Source: Pseudomonadota bacterium | GTDB taxonomy: Bacteria; Pseudomonadota; Gammaproteobacteria; Xanthomonadales; Xanthomonadaceae | Reading direction: 5' to 3' | NCBI GenBank assembly: GCA_021821195.1 | Contig: JAKACT010000002.1 | Span: 310,001 to 374,000, forward strand | DNA: 64,000 nt | Part shown: positions 39,910 through 49,183 of the stretch, in pieces | Position numbering within the stretch: position 1 is the stretch's first letter | Layout: each line of letters starts with the position of its first letter | Notes under the pieces: generated by a model | What the model was told of the DNA's origin: nothing | What the model saw: only the letters and a program-made list of their open reading frames with translations | The model's database searches: none | Position numbers and translations under genes: made by a program

Positions 39910-40812
39910 TCACTCCGCCTTGCTGAGCTTGAACGCGCTTTCGAGCACGGCGAACAGGCGCTTGAACTCGCCGGTCATCAGCGCGAAGCGGGCCTGCAGT
40001 TCGGCCACGATGTCGTCGTGCTCGGTGGACTCCATCTGGTCCACCGCGCCGTCCAGCAGCTTGAACTTGCGCACGATCAGGTCTTCCCCGATCACGAAGC
40101 TGACATGGTCGTCCAGCACCAGCGCCAAACGCGTGCACTGCTTGCCGGCCTCGAGATGCTTGCTGATCTCCTCGCCGGACAGCTCCATGCGCTGGATCTT
40201 CACCACCGCGCCGGTGTCGGTGGGGTCGCGCAGCTCGCACTCGTCGCCCAGCGCCAGCCCGTCGGGCAGCGCGTCGCCGGCCAGCCAGCCGGTGAGGATG
40301 GCGCGCGGCGCCACTTCGGCGTTCAGCGGCAGCGCCGGGAAGCTGCCCAGCGCGCGGCGCACTTCCGACACCACCGACTCGGCCGACTTGCGCGAGGAGG
40401 TGTCCACCGCGATCACGCCCAGCTGGCCGTCGAGCAGGGCGTCGCTGCGCACCGGACGCACGAACGCGCGCGGCAGCAGTTCGGTGATCAGCTCGTCCTT
40501 CAGCCGCTTGCGGGTGCGGCCGCCGGGCTTGCGGCCTTCCTTCTCCTCGATCGCGGCCAGTTTCTTCTGCAGCAGGTCGTTGACCACCGCGCCGGGCAGC
40601 AGCTTGTCCTCGCCGCCGACCGTCAGCCAGCGCGCGCCGTCGCACAGGTGCTGGAAGCCATCGTGGTGCTGGCCCATCGGCGCGACGAAACCGCGCGAGG
40701 ACAGCTCCAGCGGGCCGACCGGCTTGAGCGCGCATTCGGCCAGCTGCGGTTCGAGGTCGGACAGCTCCAGCGAGGCGGGGAAGCGGAACAGGGTCAGGTT
40801 GCGGAAGAACAT
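39910..40812 (-). CDS. rdgC: recombination-associated protein RdgC
   Basis: 300 residues, as in E. coli RdgC (303). It forms a dimeric ring on DNA and restrains RecA. Family blocks include MFFRNLTLFRFP at the start, GFVAPMGQHHDG, LITELLPRAFVR and LALVLDDHVSFVIGEDL. The ATG at 40812 fits the family N-terminus; the frame continues upstream without conserved sequence. Confidence 0.97.
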   Translation of the reverse strand: MFFRNLTLFRFPASLELSDLEPQLAECALKPVGPLELSSRGFVAPMGQHHDGFQHLCDGARWLTVGGEDKLLPGAVVNDLLQKKLAAIEEKEGRKPGGRTRKRLKDELITELLPRAFVRPVRSDALLDGQLGVIAVDTSSRKSAESVVSEVRRALGSFPALPLNAEVAPRAILTGWLAGDALPDGLALGDECELRDPTDTGAVVKIQRMELSGEEISKHLEAGKQCTRLALVLDDHVSFVIGEDLIVRKFKLLDGAVDQMESTEHDDIVAELQARFALMTGEFKRLFAVLESAFKLSKAE

Positions 40813-40888
40813 CGGGAATCCTGTGGAAAGGCCATCGCCAGCGGATGGGCAGCGGCCGGGGTGGTGGTGCGTGGGCGGCGGCGCGGGA

Positions 40889-41830
40889 TCAGGACTTGAG
40901 GATGTCCAGGCCGTCATGGTTGCGCACGGGATGCAGCGCCATCGCCACCGGCTCCGGCGCGTCGGGGGCGCCGGTCAGCCACGCATGCGCATCGGGCAGC
41001 GCCGCGTCGCCGCGCTTGCCGAGGGCGAGGAAGTCGAACAGCTTCGGGTCGCTGAGCTGCGACGGGCGGATGTCGCCCAGCGCGCGCGCCATGGTCTCGA
41101 TGCGGCCGGGCGTCTCCTTCTCCCACTGCGCCAGCATCTTCTTGACCTGCTTGCGCTGCAGGTTCTCCTGCGAGCCGCACAGGTTGCAGGGGATGATCGG
41201 GAAGCCCTGCGCCTCGGCGTAGGCTTCGATATCGTCCTCGCGCACGTAGGCCAGCGGGCGGATCACCACGTGCTTGCCGTCGTCGCTGAGCAGCTTGGGC
41301 GGCATGCCGCTCAACTTCGCGTGGAAGAACAGGTTGAGGAAGAAGGTGTTGACCAGATCGTCGCGGTGGTGGCCCAGCGCGATCTTGGTGAAGCCGTGCT
41401 GCTCGGCATGGGTGTACAGCGCGCCGCGGCGCAGCCGCGAACACAGCGAGCACATGGTCTTGCCTTCCGGGATCACCCGGCTGACCACCGAGTAGGTGTC
41501 CTGCTCGAGGATGTGGAAGTCCACGCCGATCGAACGCAGGTATTCCGGCAGCACGTGCTCGGGGAAGCCCGGCTGCTTCTGGTCGAGGTTGACCGCGGTG
41601 ATGCCAAAGCGGACCGGCGCCTTCTTCTGCAGCTGCAGCAGCACGTCCAGCATGGTGTAGCTGTCCTTGCCGCCGGACAGGCAGACCATGACCCGGTCGC
41701 CGTCCTCGATCATGCCGAAGTCGGCGATCGCCTTGCCCACCTGGTGACGCAGGCGCTTGGCCAGCTTGTCGGCCTCGTGCTTGCGCTTGGGGGTGGGTAG
41801 GTCGGTGAGCGGGGGCGCGGTGGTATTCAT
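40889..41830 (-). CDS. ttcA: tRNA 2-thiocytidine biosynthesis protein
   Basis: 313 residues. TtcA thiolates cytidine 32 of certain tRNAs using a 4Fe-4S cluster. The PP-loop LSGGKDS is at 51-57, and the cluster cysteines are Cys127/Cys130 (CSLC) and Cys215/Cys218 (CNLC). The block [17 protein letters not shown] is intact. It is divergent from a YdcH-type gene 55 bases away and 76 bases from rdgC on the same strand. Confidence 0.97.
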   Translation of the reverse strand: MNTTAPPLTDLPTPKRKHEADKLAKRLRHQVGKAIADFGMIEDGDRVMVCLSGGKDSYTMLDVLLQLQKKAPVRFGITAVNLDQKQPGFPEHVLPEYLRSIGVDFHILEQDTYSVVSRVIPEGKTMCSLCSRLRRGALYTHAEQHGFTKIALGHHRDDLVNTFFLNLFFHAKLSGMPPKLLSDDGKHVVIRPLAYVREDDIEAYAEAQGFPIIPCNLCGSQENLQRKQVKKMLAQWEKETPGRIETMARALGDIRPSQLSDPKLFDFLALGKRGDAALPDAHAWLTGAPDAPEPVAMALHPVRNHDGLDILKS

Positions 41831-41885
41831 CGAACCGCCATTTTACCCGCCCGCCGGCGGCATCCGGGCGCGCTATGCTCGGCAC

Positions 41886-42104
41886 ATGAACCAGCCGACC
41901 GATCCAGCCGAACTGTCGCGCATGGCGCGGCGCGTGGTGGACCTGCGCCAGCAGCACCGCGACATGGACGAAGCCATCGCGCGCCTGCAGGCCGACATCC
42001 AGGCCGACGAGCTGATGCTGAAGCGGCTGAAGAAACGCAAGCTGCTGCTGAAGGACCAGATCGCCTGGCTGGAGAACGCGCTGATCCCGGACGAGCCGGC
42101 GTAA
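41886..42104 (+). CDS. YdcH family (DUF465) small coiled-coil protein
   Basis: 72 residues, almost entirely one or two charged helices. The pattern HRDMDEAIARLQ and the Lys-rich LKRLKKRKLLLKDQIAWLE matches the DUF465/YdcH family of small coiled-coil proteins of unknown role. It starts at the ATG at 41886, divergent from ttcA and convergent with plsB. Confidence 0.88.
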   Translation: MNQPTDPAELSRMARRVVDLRQQHRDMDEAIARLQADIQADELMLKRLKKRKLLLKDQIAWLENALIPDEPA

Positions 42105-42125
42105 GCCGCCGGCCAAGGCGCATCC

Positions 42126-44849
42126 TCAGGACGACGGGGTGCCCGCGTCCTCCGGCGGCAGCGCCGGGATCTCGCCGGTGGTGCGCGCGCTGGCCGGGCT
42201 GATCTTCTCGATGGTCGCGCGCAGCTCGCGCCCTAGCACCACCCGCGCGTCCTTGGCCCAGGCGTTGAGGCGCTCGTCGAACATCAGCTTGCTGGTTTCC
42301 GGATGCGGCCAGACCAGCTTGAGTTCGCGCAGCTGCTGGATGAAGCCGCGGAACAGCGACTTGTCGAAGAATTCCGGCGCGGCCGGGGCGTACAGCAGCG
42401 ACAGCCGCTGCGCGGTGAGCTGGCACAGGCTTTCCAGCTCGCCGGCGCCGAGGATGCCGGAGCCGTTCTTCACCAGCACCGCGATGGCGATGTAGTAGCG
42501 CTCGAACGCCTGCTGCAGGGTGTGGCCGAGCGCGCGCAGGCGGAACACCTCGTCGCTCTGGCCGGCATAGCGCTGCAGGATGCCGCCGTCCTCGTCGCTG
42601 ACCTGCTCCAGCAGGCCTTCGCGGATGAACACCTCGATGGTGCGGTCGATGCGGCTGGCGAAGGTGTCCTCGTCCCAGGGCAGGAACAGCTCGGCCTGCA
42701 GGAACGGATACAGGGTGCGGCCGATCTGCTGCAGCTGGCGGCGGCCCATGCGGCGGTTGTTCTGGAAGCACACCGCGATCCACGAGGAGGCGGTGAACAG
42801 GTGCAGCACGTTGTTGCGGAAATAGCTCAGCAACACCGCGTTGTCGCCTTCCACGCCCAGCACGTCGCCCAGCGGATGGCTGGTGCGGGTGACCAGGCCG
42901 ATCTCCTCGCCGTGGGCGATGATCTGCTCCGGCGAATGCGGGGTCACCGTCACCCAGTCGGAATACGGCACCTCCGCCAGCAGCGTCTTCGACAGCGCGA
43001 TCTGCGCGCGCAGGTCGGCTTCGCCCATCGCGTGCTTGGGCGTGGACAGCAGCGCCAGTGCCAGCAGGTTGATCGGATTGACGTCGGCGGCGCGGTTGAC
43101 GTGGACCTGGATCTTCTGCGCCAGCGCATCGATGGTGCGGGCGAACCAGGCCGGTTTTTCGTCGTCGCCGACCGGCTTGCCGTCCCATTCCGGCGCGTGC
43201 TCGGCCAGGATCTGGTCGAGCCGGATGCGTTCGCCGAAGTTCACCACCACCTGGCCGTAGTTGCTCCGCAGCACCTTGGGGATGCCGGTCAGCAGCTGCC
43301 AGATCGATTCCTTTTCCTTCGGCTTGCCGGACAGCTCGTCGAGGTAGCTGCCGCCTTCCATCAGTTTTTCGTAGCCGATGTAGACCGGCTGGAACAGCAG
43401 CGGCCGGGTCGGCTGGCGCAGGTAGGCGCGCACGGTCATCGCCAGCGAGCCGCCCTTGGGCTGCAGCAGCCGGCCGGTGCGCGAGCGCCCGCCTTCGATG
43501 AAGTATTCGATCGAATAGCCGCCGGCCACCAGCTGCGCCATGTATTCGCGGAACACCGCCGAATACAGCGCGTTGCCCTTGAAGCTGCGGCGGGCGAAGA
43601 ACGCGCCGCCCTTGCGCAGCACGGTGCCCACCACCGGCAGGTTGAGGTTGATGCCGGCGAAGATGTGCGGGGCGACGATGCCGTGGCTGTAGAGCAGGTA
43701 GCTCAGCAGCAGGTAGTCCATGTGGCTGCGGTGGCTGGGCACGTAGACCACTTCGTGGCCCGGCGCTTCCTGCTTGAACTGGTCCAGGTGGTGCACCAGC
43801 ACGCCGCGGTAGATGCGGTTCCACACCGAGGTCAGCAGGAAGCTCAGCGAGCGCACCACCGTATTGGAGTAGTCGGCGGCGATTTCCCAGAAGTAGGCGT
43901 TGGCCTTCTTCCACGCTTCCTCGGGCTTGCTGTTGTCGCGGCGCGCCTGGTCGGCGATGGCGTCCTTGACCAGCGGCGCGGACAGCACCTGGTCGGCCAG
44001 CATGCGGCGGGTCGAAAGATCCGGCCCGATCACCACCTCGCGCACGCGGCGGAAATGGGTGCGCAGCACGCGCGAGAGCTTGCGCACGGTGCGTTCGGGC
44101 GCCAGGCCCTCGGCCACCGTGTCGCGCACCGAGATCGGCGCGGAGAACTGCACCAGGGTGTCGCGGCCGTTCAGCAGGATGGCCAGCAGCCGGCGGAAGC
44201 GGCCGACCAGGGTCCAGTTCTCCGAGAACAGCACGGAAAACCAGCCGCTGCTGCGCTTGGGCGCCTGGCCGACGAAGATGGAGACCGGCACCAGCCGCAC
44301 GTCCAGCGCCGGGTTGGCGCCGTGCGCGGCCAGCAGCCGCGCCAGCGAGCCGGAATGGGTCTTGTGCTCGGCACCGGGCAGCAGGCCCAGCGCGTTGGCG
44401 TGGCGGCGCGACAGCGCCACGTAGGCGCGCTTGCGCCCCAGCGGGTCGCCGGCGATCGGCTGCAGCGGCGGCGGCAGGCCGGCCTCGCGGCAGGCCCGGG
44501 CCAGGATCAGCGCGTTGGACAGGCCGTAGTCTTCCAGCACGTAGCAGATCGGGCGCGCATCGGCGCCCACCTGCGGGTCGGTCTCGATGTCCAGCTTCAG
44601 CCACGGATGCAGCGGCCGCCCGAGCAGGCGCGCCCATAGCGGCAGCTTGACCTTGGCGGGGCGCGGCGACGGCGCGGCGGAAGCATCGGCCGGGGGCAGG
44701 AAGCCGGGCAGCGGCAGCGGTTCGCCGGCGGTTGCGGCGTCGGATCGGGTATCCGTGCCGGCGGCGCGCGTGGCGTCCGTGGCATCTGCGGTCGGCGGGT
44801 CGAACAGGCCGGCCTGGGCGGGAGTCTGGCGATCTGGCATCGCCGCCAT
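42126..44849 (-). CDS. plsB: glycerol-3-phosphate 1-O-acyltransferase
   Basis: 907 residues, longer than E. coli PlsB (807) because of a Pro/Ala-rich N-terminal extension (~1-75). It attaches a fatty acyl chain to sn-glycerol-3-phosphate, the first step of phospholipid synthesis. The acyltransferase block has catalytic His373 and Asp378 (PSHRSHMDYLL), followed by the substrate-binding YFIEGGRSRTGR motif and VYIGYEKLMEG. The C-terminus is all-helical as in the family. A CRP/Clp-like site lies 56 bases upstream. Membrane-associated by analogy. Confidence 0.97.
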   Translation of the reverse strand: MAAMPDRQTPAQAGLFDPPTADATDATRAAGTDTRSDAATAGEPLPLPGFLPPADASAAPSPRPAKVKLPLWARLLGRPLHPWLKLDIETDPQVGADARPICYVLEDYGLSNALILARACREAGLPPPLQPIAGDPLGRKRAYVALSRRHANALGLLPGAEHKTHSGSLARLLAAHGANPALDVRLVPVSIFVGQAPKRSSGWFSVLFSENWTLVGRFRRLLAILLNGRDTLVQFSAPISVRDTVAEGLAPERTVRKLSRVLRTHFRRVREVVIGPDLSTRRMLADQVLSAPLVKDAIADQARRDNSKPEEAWKKANAYFWEIAADYSNTVVRSLSFLLTSVWNRIYRGVLVHHLDQFKQEAPGHEVVYVPSHRSHMDYLLLSYLLYSHGIVAPHIFAGINLNLPVVGTVLRKGGAFFARRSFKGNALYSAVFREYMAQLVAGGYSIEYFIEGGRSRTGRLLQPKGGSLAMTVRAYLRQPTRPLLFQPVYIGYEKLMEGGSYLDELSGKPKEKESIWQLLTGIPKVLRSNYGQVVVNFGERIRLDQILAEHAPEWDGKPVGDDEKPAWFARTIDALAQKIQVHVNRAADVNPINLLALALLSTPKHAMGEADLRAQIALSKTLLAEVPYSDWVTVTPHSPEQIIAHGEEIGLVTRTSHPLGDVLGVEGDNAVLLSYFRNNVLHLFTASSWIAVCFQNNRRMGRRQLQQIGRTLYPFLQAELFLPWDEDTFASRIDRTIEVFIREGLLEQVSDEDGGILQRYAGQSDEVFRLRALGHTLQQAFERYYIAIAVLVKNGSGILGAGELESLCQLTAQRLSLLYAPAAPEFFDKSLFRGFIQQLRELKLVWPHPETSKLMFDERLNAWAKDARVVLGRELRATIEKISPASARTTGEIPALPPEDAGTPSS

Positions 44850-44904
44850 TATGGACGCCCGTCGCTTGCCGGCGTGGCCGGGGGCCGCCGATTGCCGGGT
44901 TTCA

Positions 44905-44920
44905 TGTGACGCTCGTCACG
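44905..44920. promoter_or_regulatory. CRP/Clp-like site (TGTGA-N6-TCACG) upstream of plsB
   Basis: TGTGACGCTCGTCACG matches TGTGA-N6-TCACA at nine of ten positions, and sits between the end of a c-di-GMP gene and plsB. The Clp regulator of Xanthomonadaceae uses this consensus. Binding is unproven. Confidence 0.45.
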
Positions 44921-44921
44921 T

Positions 44922-47894
44922 TTATTGGGCGGTGGTGGCGGGCGTATGCGCCGCGCCAGCCTGCCAGTACCCGGCCGGCTGCGGCCGCCCGAACAGGAAG
45001 CCCTGTGCGTATGCGCAACCCGTCGCCAGCAGCGCCTGCCGCTGCGCTTCGGTTTCGACGCCTTCCGCCACCACGTTCAGGCCCAGCGAGCGGGCCAGCC
45101 CCTGCACCGCCTCGATGATCGCCAGGCTGCGCCGCGCGTCGGCCTGGCCGAGGTCGCAGATGAACGAGCGGTCGATCTTGATCGATTTCAGCGGGAAGCG
45201 GTGGACGTAGCTGAGCGAGGAATAGCCGGTGCCGAAATCATCCAGCGCGGTGCCGATGCCGGCGTCCTGCAGCCGTTGCAGGATCCGCGCGGCGGCCTCG
45301 GGGTCGCCCAGCAGGGTGCTTTCGGTGACTTCGATGCGCAGCTGCGCCGGCGGGAACCCGGTTTCCCGCAGCAGGTCGAGCAGGCGCTGGTCGAAATCTT
45401 CGTATTGGAAGTGGCGCGGCGAGATGTTGATGCTGATGAAGCCGCCGTCGGCGACCAGCGCCGCGCCGGCGATGCAGGCCAACCGGTACATGTGCCAGTC
45501 GATCGCCTCGATCAGGCCGCTTTCCTCGGCCACCGGCAGGAATTCACCGGGCCCAAGCAGGCCGCGGCTGGGATGCTGCCAGCGGATCAGCGCCTCATAG
45601 CCCACCGCACCGCTGTCGTCGAGGCGCACGATGGGTTGGAAGTACGGGACGAATTCCCCGACGTGCAGGGCGTTGCGCAGCTGCAGCTCCAGCTCCAGCA
45701 CGTTCATCGCCGCCTTCTGCTGGCTTTCGTCGAACAGCACGAAGCGCTGCCGGCCGGTGGCCTTGGCGCGGTACAGCGCCACGTCGGCGTCGTGCAGCAT
45801 CTCGTCGATGGTCTGGTAGCGCGGGTGGCTGATGGCGATGCCGATGCTGACCGAGGCCAGCAGGTCGCGCTCGCCCACCTGCACCGCGGCCTGCATGCGC
45901 GATTGGATGCGCTGGGCGATCTTCACCGCGGTGGCGGGCTGGGCGCCCTCTTCCAACAGGATCGCGAACTCGTCGCCGGACAGCCGGGCGACGATGTCGG
46001 GGCCGCGCACGCAGTCCAGCAGTCGGCGCGAGACTTCGCGCAGCACGGCGTCGCCGGCCAGGTGGCCGAGGCTGTCGTTGAACAGCTTGAAGCGGTCGAC
46101 GTCGAGGTACAGCAGGGCGAAGGCGTGCTGCGGGTTGCGCTGCTGGCTGGATAGCGCCCGTTCCAGCCGGTCGCGCAGGTACAGCCGGTTGGGCAGGCCG
46201 GTCAGCGGGTCGTGCATGACCTGGTGCTTGAGCTGGGCCTCGACCTGTTCGCGCACCGAGATCTCGCGGCGCAGTTCGCGGGTGCGTGCCTGCACCCGCT
46301 GCTCGAGCTCGGCGTTGAGCGCGTGCAGGGCCTCGGCGTGGCGGCGGCGCTGCACGCTGTTGGCGATCTGGTGGGCGACGAAGGTCAGCAGTTCGGCGTC
46401 CTCGCTGCTGTACACCAGGTCCGGCCGGTAGCTCTGCACCACCACCAGCCCCATCACCCCGTCCGCACCCAGCAGCGGTGCGCCCAGCCAGCACACCGCG
46501 GGGGTGCGGCTGGCATGGTGGTCGGCGTCCATCTCGCCGTTGGTGACCAGGTCGCGCACGCCCTGTTCGTCGATCAACAAGGTCCTGCCATGGCGCAGCG
46601 CGTATTCGCTCAGGCCGCGGCCCAGTATCCGGTCGCCGCGCTTGTCGCCGGCCACGTCCACCGAATAGGGGATTTCCAGGTGGCTGCCGTCGGCCGACAG
46701 CAGCGCGATGTAGAAATTCTCGGCGTAGAGCAGCTCGCCCACCGCCTGGTGGAGGCTGCGGTAGAAATCCTCGTCGCGCTCCTGGTTGTTGGCCAGCGCC
46801 GCGATCTTGTAGAGCGTGGTTTGCAGGTGCGCCGCACGCTCGCGCTCGGCGACCTGCGATTGCAGCTGCACATTGGCGTGCGCCAGCTCGCGGGTGCGGT
46901 CGGCGACGCGCTGTTCCAGCGCCTCCTGCCCGCGCTTGCGCTCCACCGCGTTGAGCACGTGCTCGGCGACGAAGCTGAGCACCGCGCAGTCCGACTGGGT
47001 GTAGCTCATGCCTTCCCGGTAGCTCTGCACCACCAGCGCGCCGTAGACCTGGCCGTCGCGGTGCATCGGTACGCCCATGAAGTCCACGGAGGGCGTGCCG
47101 AAGCCGTCGTCGGGCGGTAGTCCCAGCAGCTCGACGATTTCCTCCGAAGGCCCGCGGACCGGGCGGCCGTGCCGGATCAGGCCCAGGGTCAGGCTGCCGC
47201 CCATCTGCGCGGTCGGGATCTCCTGCTCCGGGTCGTACATGCCGGCGTCCATCTCGTCGGCGAAGTAGATGAAGCGGACGGTCTCGCGCTGGCGGTCGTA
47301 CAGGGCGATGTAGAAGTTCTCGGCGTACATCAGCCGGCCGATGATCTGGTGCAGGCCACGCAGCAGGCTCTGCATGTCGCGGTCGGAGGCGGCCATGTCG
47401 GCGATCGCGAACAGCGCGTGTTGCAGCTGTTCGGACTGTTCCAGGTCCTTGACCGAGGCGTGCAGGCGCTGGATCGAGAACAGCTCGGACAGGCGCCGGC
47501 CGGCCAGCGCGAGCAGGCGGTTGGCGGTTGCACCTGGGGTTGCCAGCGCGCCGGGGGCGGCCAGCAGCACCGCGCCGGCCTCGGCCACGCCCGACGGCAG
47601 CAGGTGGGTATCGGGGCCGCTGCCGGCGGTTGGCGGGCGCCCGGCGAAGGCCGCCACGGCGGCAGCGCGATTGGCGTCGTTGCCGGCATCGGCCGGTTCG
47701 AACAGCAGTTCGCCGTGGTCGGTCCAAGCCACCGCGGAGGCGGCGATGCCGCAGCCGTGCAGGCCCTCCAGCAACGCGGCGGCGGCGGCGCGCACCTCGG
47801 TGGCGGTGAGGATCGACAGGCCGGACGCGGCGAATGCGGATGCGCCCTGCAATTGGCCGCCACCATCTGTGTTCGAGGTTTGCCTGTCGCTCAT
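44922..47894 (-). CDS. GAF-GAF-GGDEF-EAL protein (c-di-GMP turnover)
   Basis: 990 residues, soluble. Two related GAF sensor domains (~165-325 and ~370-530; each contains the repeated phrase LMYAENFYIAL or LLYAENFYIAL) are joined by coiled coils to a GGDEF domain and an EAL domain. The GGDEF active site reads SGDEF (639-643), an allowed variant, and an inhibitory RxxD (RGPD) lies five residues ahead. The EAL domain keeps Glu767 (YEALIRW), EVTEST, DDFGTGYSSL, Lys in KIDRSF and AEGVET, so it should cut c-di-GMP. Both synthesis and hydrolysis are predicted possible. The cue could be a small molecule or redox signal bound by GAF. Confidence 0.92.
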   Translation of the reverse strand: MSDRQTSNTDGGGQLQGASAFAASGLSILTATEVRAAAAALLEGLHGCGIAASAVAWTDHGELLFEPADAGNDANRAAAVAAFAGRPPTAGSGPDTHLLPSGVAEAGAVLLAAPGALATPGATANRLLALAGRRLSELFSIQRLHASVKDLEQSEQLQHALFAIADMAASDRDMQSLLRGLHQIIGRLMYAENFYIALYDRQRETVRFIYFADEMDAGMYDPEQEIPTAQMGGSLTLGLIRHGRPVRGPSEEIVELLGLPPDDGFGTPSVDFMGVPMHRDGQVYGALVVQSYREGMSYTQSDCAVLSFVAEHVLNAVERKRGQEALEQRVADRTRELAHANVQLQSQVAERERAAHLQTTLYKIAALANNQERDEDFYRSLHQAVGELLYAENFYIALLSADGSHLEIPYSVDVAGDKRGDRILGRGLSEYALRHGRTLLIDEQGVRDLVTNGEMDADHHASRTPAVCWLGAPLLGADGVMGLVVVQSYRPDLVYSSEDAELLTFVAHQIANSVQRRRHAEALHALNAELEQRVQARTRELRREISVREQVEAQLKHQVMHDPLTGLPNRLYLRDRLERALSSQQRNPQHAFALLYLDVDRFKLFNDSLGHLAGDAVLREVSRRLLDCVRGPDIVARLSGDEFAILLEEGAQPATAVKIAQRIQSRMQAAVQVGERDLLASVSIGIAISHPRYQTIDEMLHDADVALYRAKATGRQRFVLFDESQQKAAMNVLELELQLRNALHVGEFVPYFQPIVRLDDSGAVGYEALIRWQHPSRGLLGPGEFLPVAEESGLIEAIDWHMYRLACIAGAALVADGGFISINISPRHFQYEDFDQRLLDLLRETGFPPAQLRIEVTESTLLGDPEAAARILQRLQDAGIGTALDDFGTGYSSLSYVHRFPLKSIKIDRSFICDLGQADARRSLAIIEAVQGLARSLGLNVVAEGVETEAQRQALLATGCAYAQGFLFGRPQPAGYWQAGAAHTPATTAQ

Positions 47895-47923
47895 GCGTTC
47901 GCCCCTGGCGTGGTGGTTTTGCG

Positions 47924-47947
47924 CCCGTGCCCGTGTCCGTGCCCGGG
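47924..47947. repeat. short hexamer repeat near the c-di-GMP gene start
   Basis: CCCGTG, CCCGTG, TCCGTG and CCCGGG run in tandem about 30 bases upstream of the GAF-GGDEF-EAL start codon. Short and imperfect; it may be simple G+C-rich drift. Confidence 0.4.
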
Positions 47948-48044
47948 GGGCGGGTATCGCTTCGCCAGTGTATCGGCCGCCGTCGCCGATTCTTGGGCCG
48001 CACGGCCGCCTAGATCCGTCACGCCCGCCATTCCCATCCCCGGC

Positions 48045-48962
48045 CTAGCGTGGGTTGGCCTGCAGCGACCGCTCCGCCCGGCGCACGAAATTGGCCAGGT
48101 ACCAGTGCCCGTCGATGCGCACCGCGGGCGCGAGGGCGTCGATGCGGGTGCCGGCGAAGCTGTATTGCAGGCGCAGCTCGGCGGTATCGCCGGTCTGCTT
48201 GAGCAAGCTGACGTGCAGGCTGCGCAGGGCGGCGTCGATGTCCAGGCCGTATTGCAGGCGCAGCTGGGCCAGCAGGGTGGCGAAGAACGGCGACAGCCGG
48301 TTCAGGCCCTGGGTCATGCCGAGCGCGGCGAAGGCGGCGTTGCCGGCCTTGCCGTCGATGCCGCTGCGCACCGCGGCGGCGGCCAGCGCAGTGAAGAAGG
48401 GCTGCGCACGCTTGGGGTCGGCCAGCGGCGCGGCCAGCGCCCAGTCGCCGAGGGCGTTGATGGCTTGGCTGACGTGGGCGCGCTCTTCGTCGCTGTAATC
48501 GGCGTCCTTCTGCACGTACTCGCCGCCGAAGACCACCAGCGTGCGCACCGCTTGGTCGATGTCCTTGTCGGCATGCGCGAATTGCTTGCGGTAGGTCGCC
48601 ATCAGCGCCTTGTCGGCCTGCGGCGCCTGCAGCGCCACCAGCATGCGCGGGATGTGGGTGTCCAGCGGCAGTTCGTCCAGCGGCCAGCGGCTTTCCCCGC
48701 GCGCCCATGCGGCTTCCAGTTGGGCGTGCAGGGCCGGCGGCACCGCCAACCGGGCGAAGCCGGCGCCGTCGCGGGCCAGCAGCCGGTCACGCAACACGTG
48801 CACCGCATCGACCGGGCGCGCCGCGGCCACTTCGGCGGTGGCGGTGGCATCGGGGCTGGGACCGGGGCTGCGCTGGCAGGCCGGCAACCATGGCAGCGCC
48901 AGCCCCAGGCACAGGGCCAGCGCGTGGCGTCGGTAGCGGGTGGAGGCGTCCGCGGCAGGCAT
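48045..48962 (-). CDS. lipoprotein of unknown function
   Basis: 305 residues. A signal peptide with lipobox (LPWLPAC, Cys29) precedes a mostly helical soluble domain with no motif I recognise. The start ATG at 48962 is selected because it opens the signal peptide; the longer frame would add an unlikely Arg/Pro-rich leader. It is upstream of and co-oriented with the c-di-GMP gene, 150 bases away; functional linkage is unproven. Confidence 0.65.
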   Translation of the reverse strand: MPAADASTRYRRHALALCLGLALPWLPACQRSPGPSPDATATAEVAAARPVDAVHVLRDRLLARDGAGFARLAVPPALHAQLEAAWARGESRWPLDELPLDTHIPRMLVALQAPQADKALMATYRKQFAHADKDIDQAVRTLVVFGGEYVQKDADYSDEERAHVSQAINALGDWALAAPLADPKRAQPFFTALAAAAVRSGIDGKAGNAAFAALGMTQGLNRLSPFFATLLAQLRLQYGLDIDAALRSLHVSLLKQTGDTAELRLQYSFAGTRIDALAPAVRIDGHWYLANFVRRAERSLQANPR

Positions 48963-49033
48963 GGGGCGGAGTGTCGGCGGGCGCGTCCGCCAGCGCAAGC
49001 GTGCCCGCGGCGCATGCGTGGGCGGCCCGCGGG

Positions 49034-49060
49034 AAAGAAAAAGGAGACCCGAAGGTCTCC
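49034..49060 (-). terminator. rho-independent terminator after the HAD phosphatase gene
   Basis: Read on the minus strand: GGAGACC-TTCG-GGTCTCC followed by TTTTTCTTTC. This is a classic intrinsic terminator and the clearest in the window, 120 bases after the phosphatase stop. It separates the rep/phosphatase unit from the lipoprotein gene. Confidence 0.9.
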
Positions 49061-49183
49061 CCAAGCCGGCGATGCCGGTGAACGACAGTTGTAGCAGGGC
49101 TCCGGCACGGGCCGGACGCGGGCAGCCTAACCCGGCGTCAATCTTTATGCAATGGTCAAGAATTGACGCCTAAGTAGTTGATT

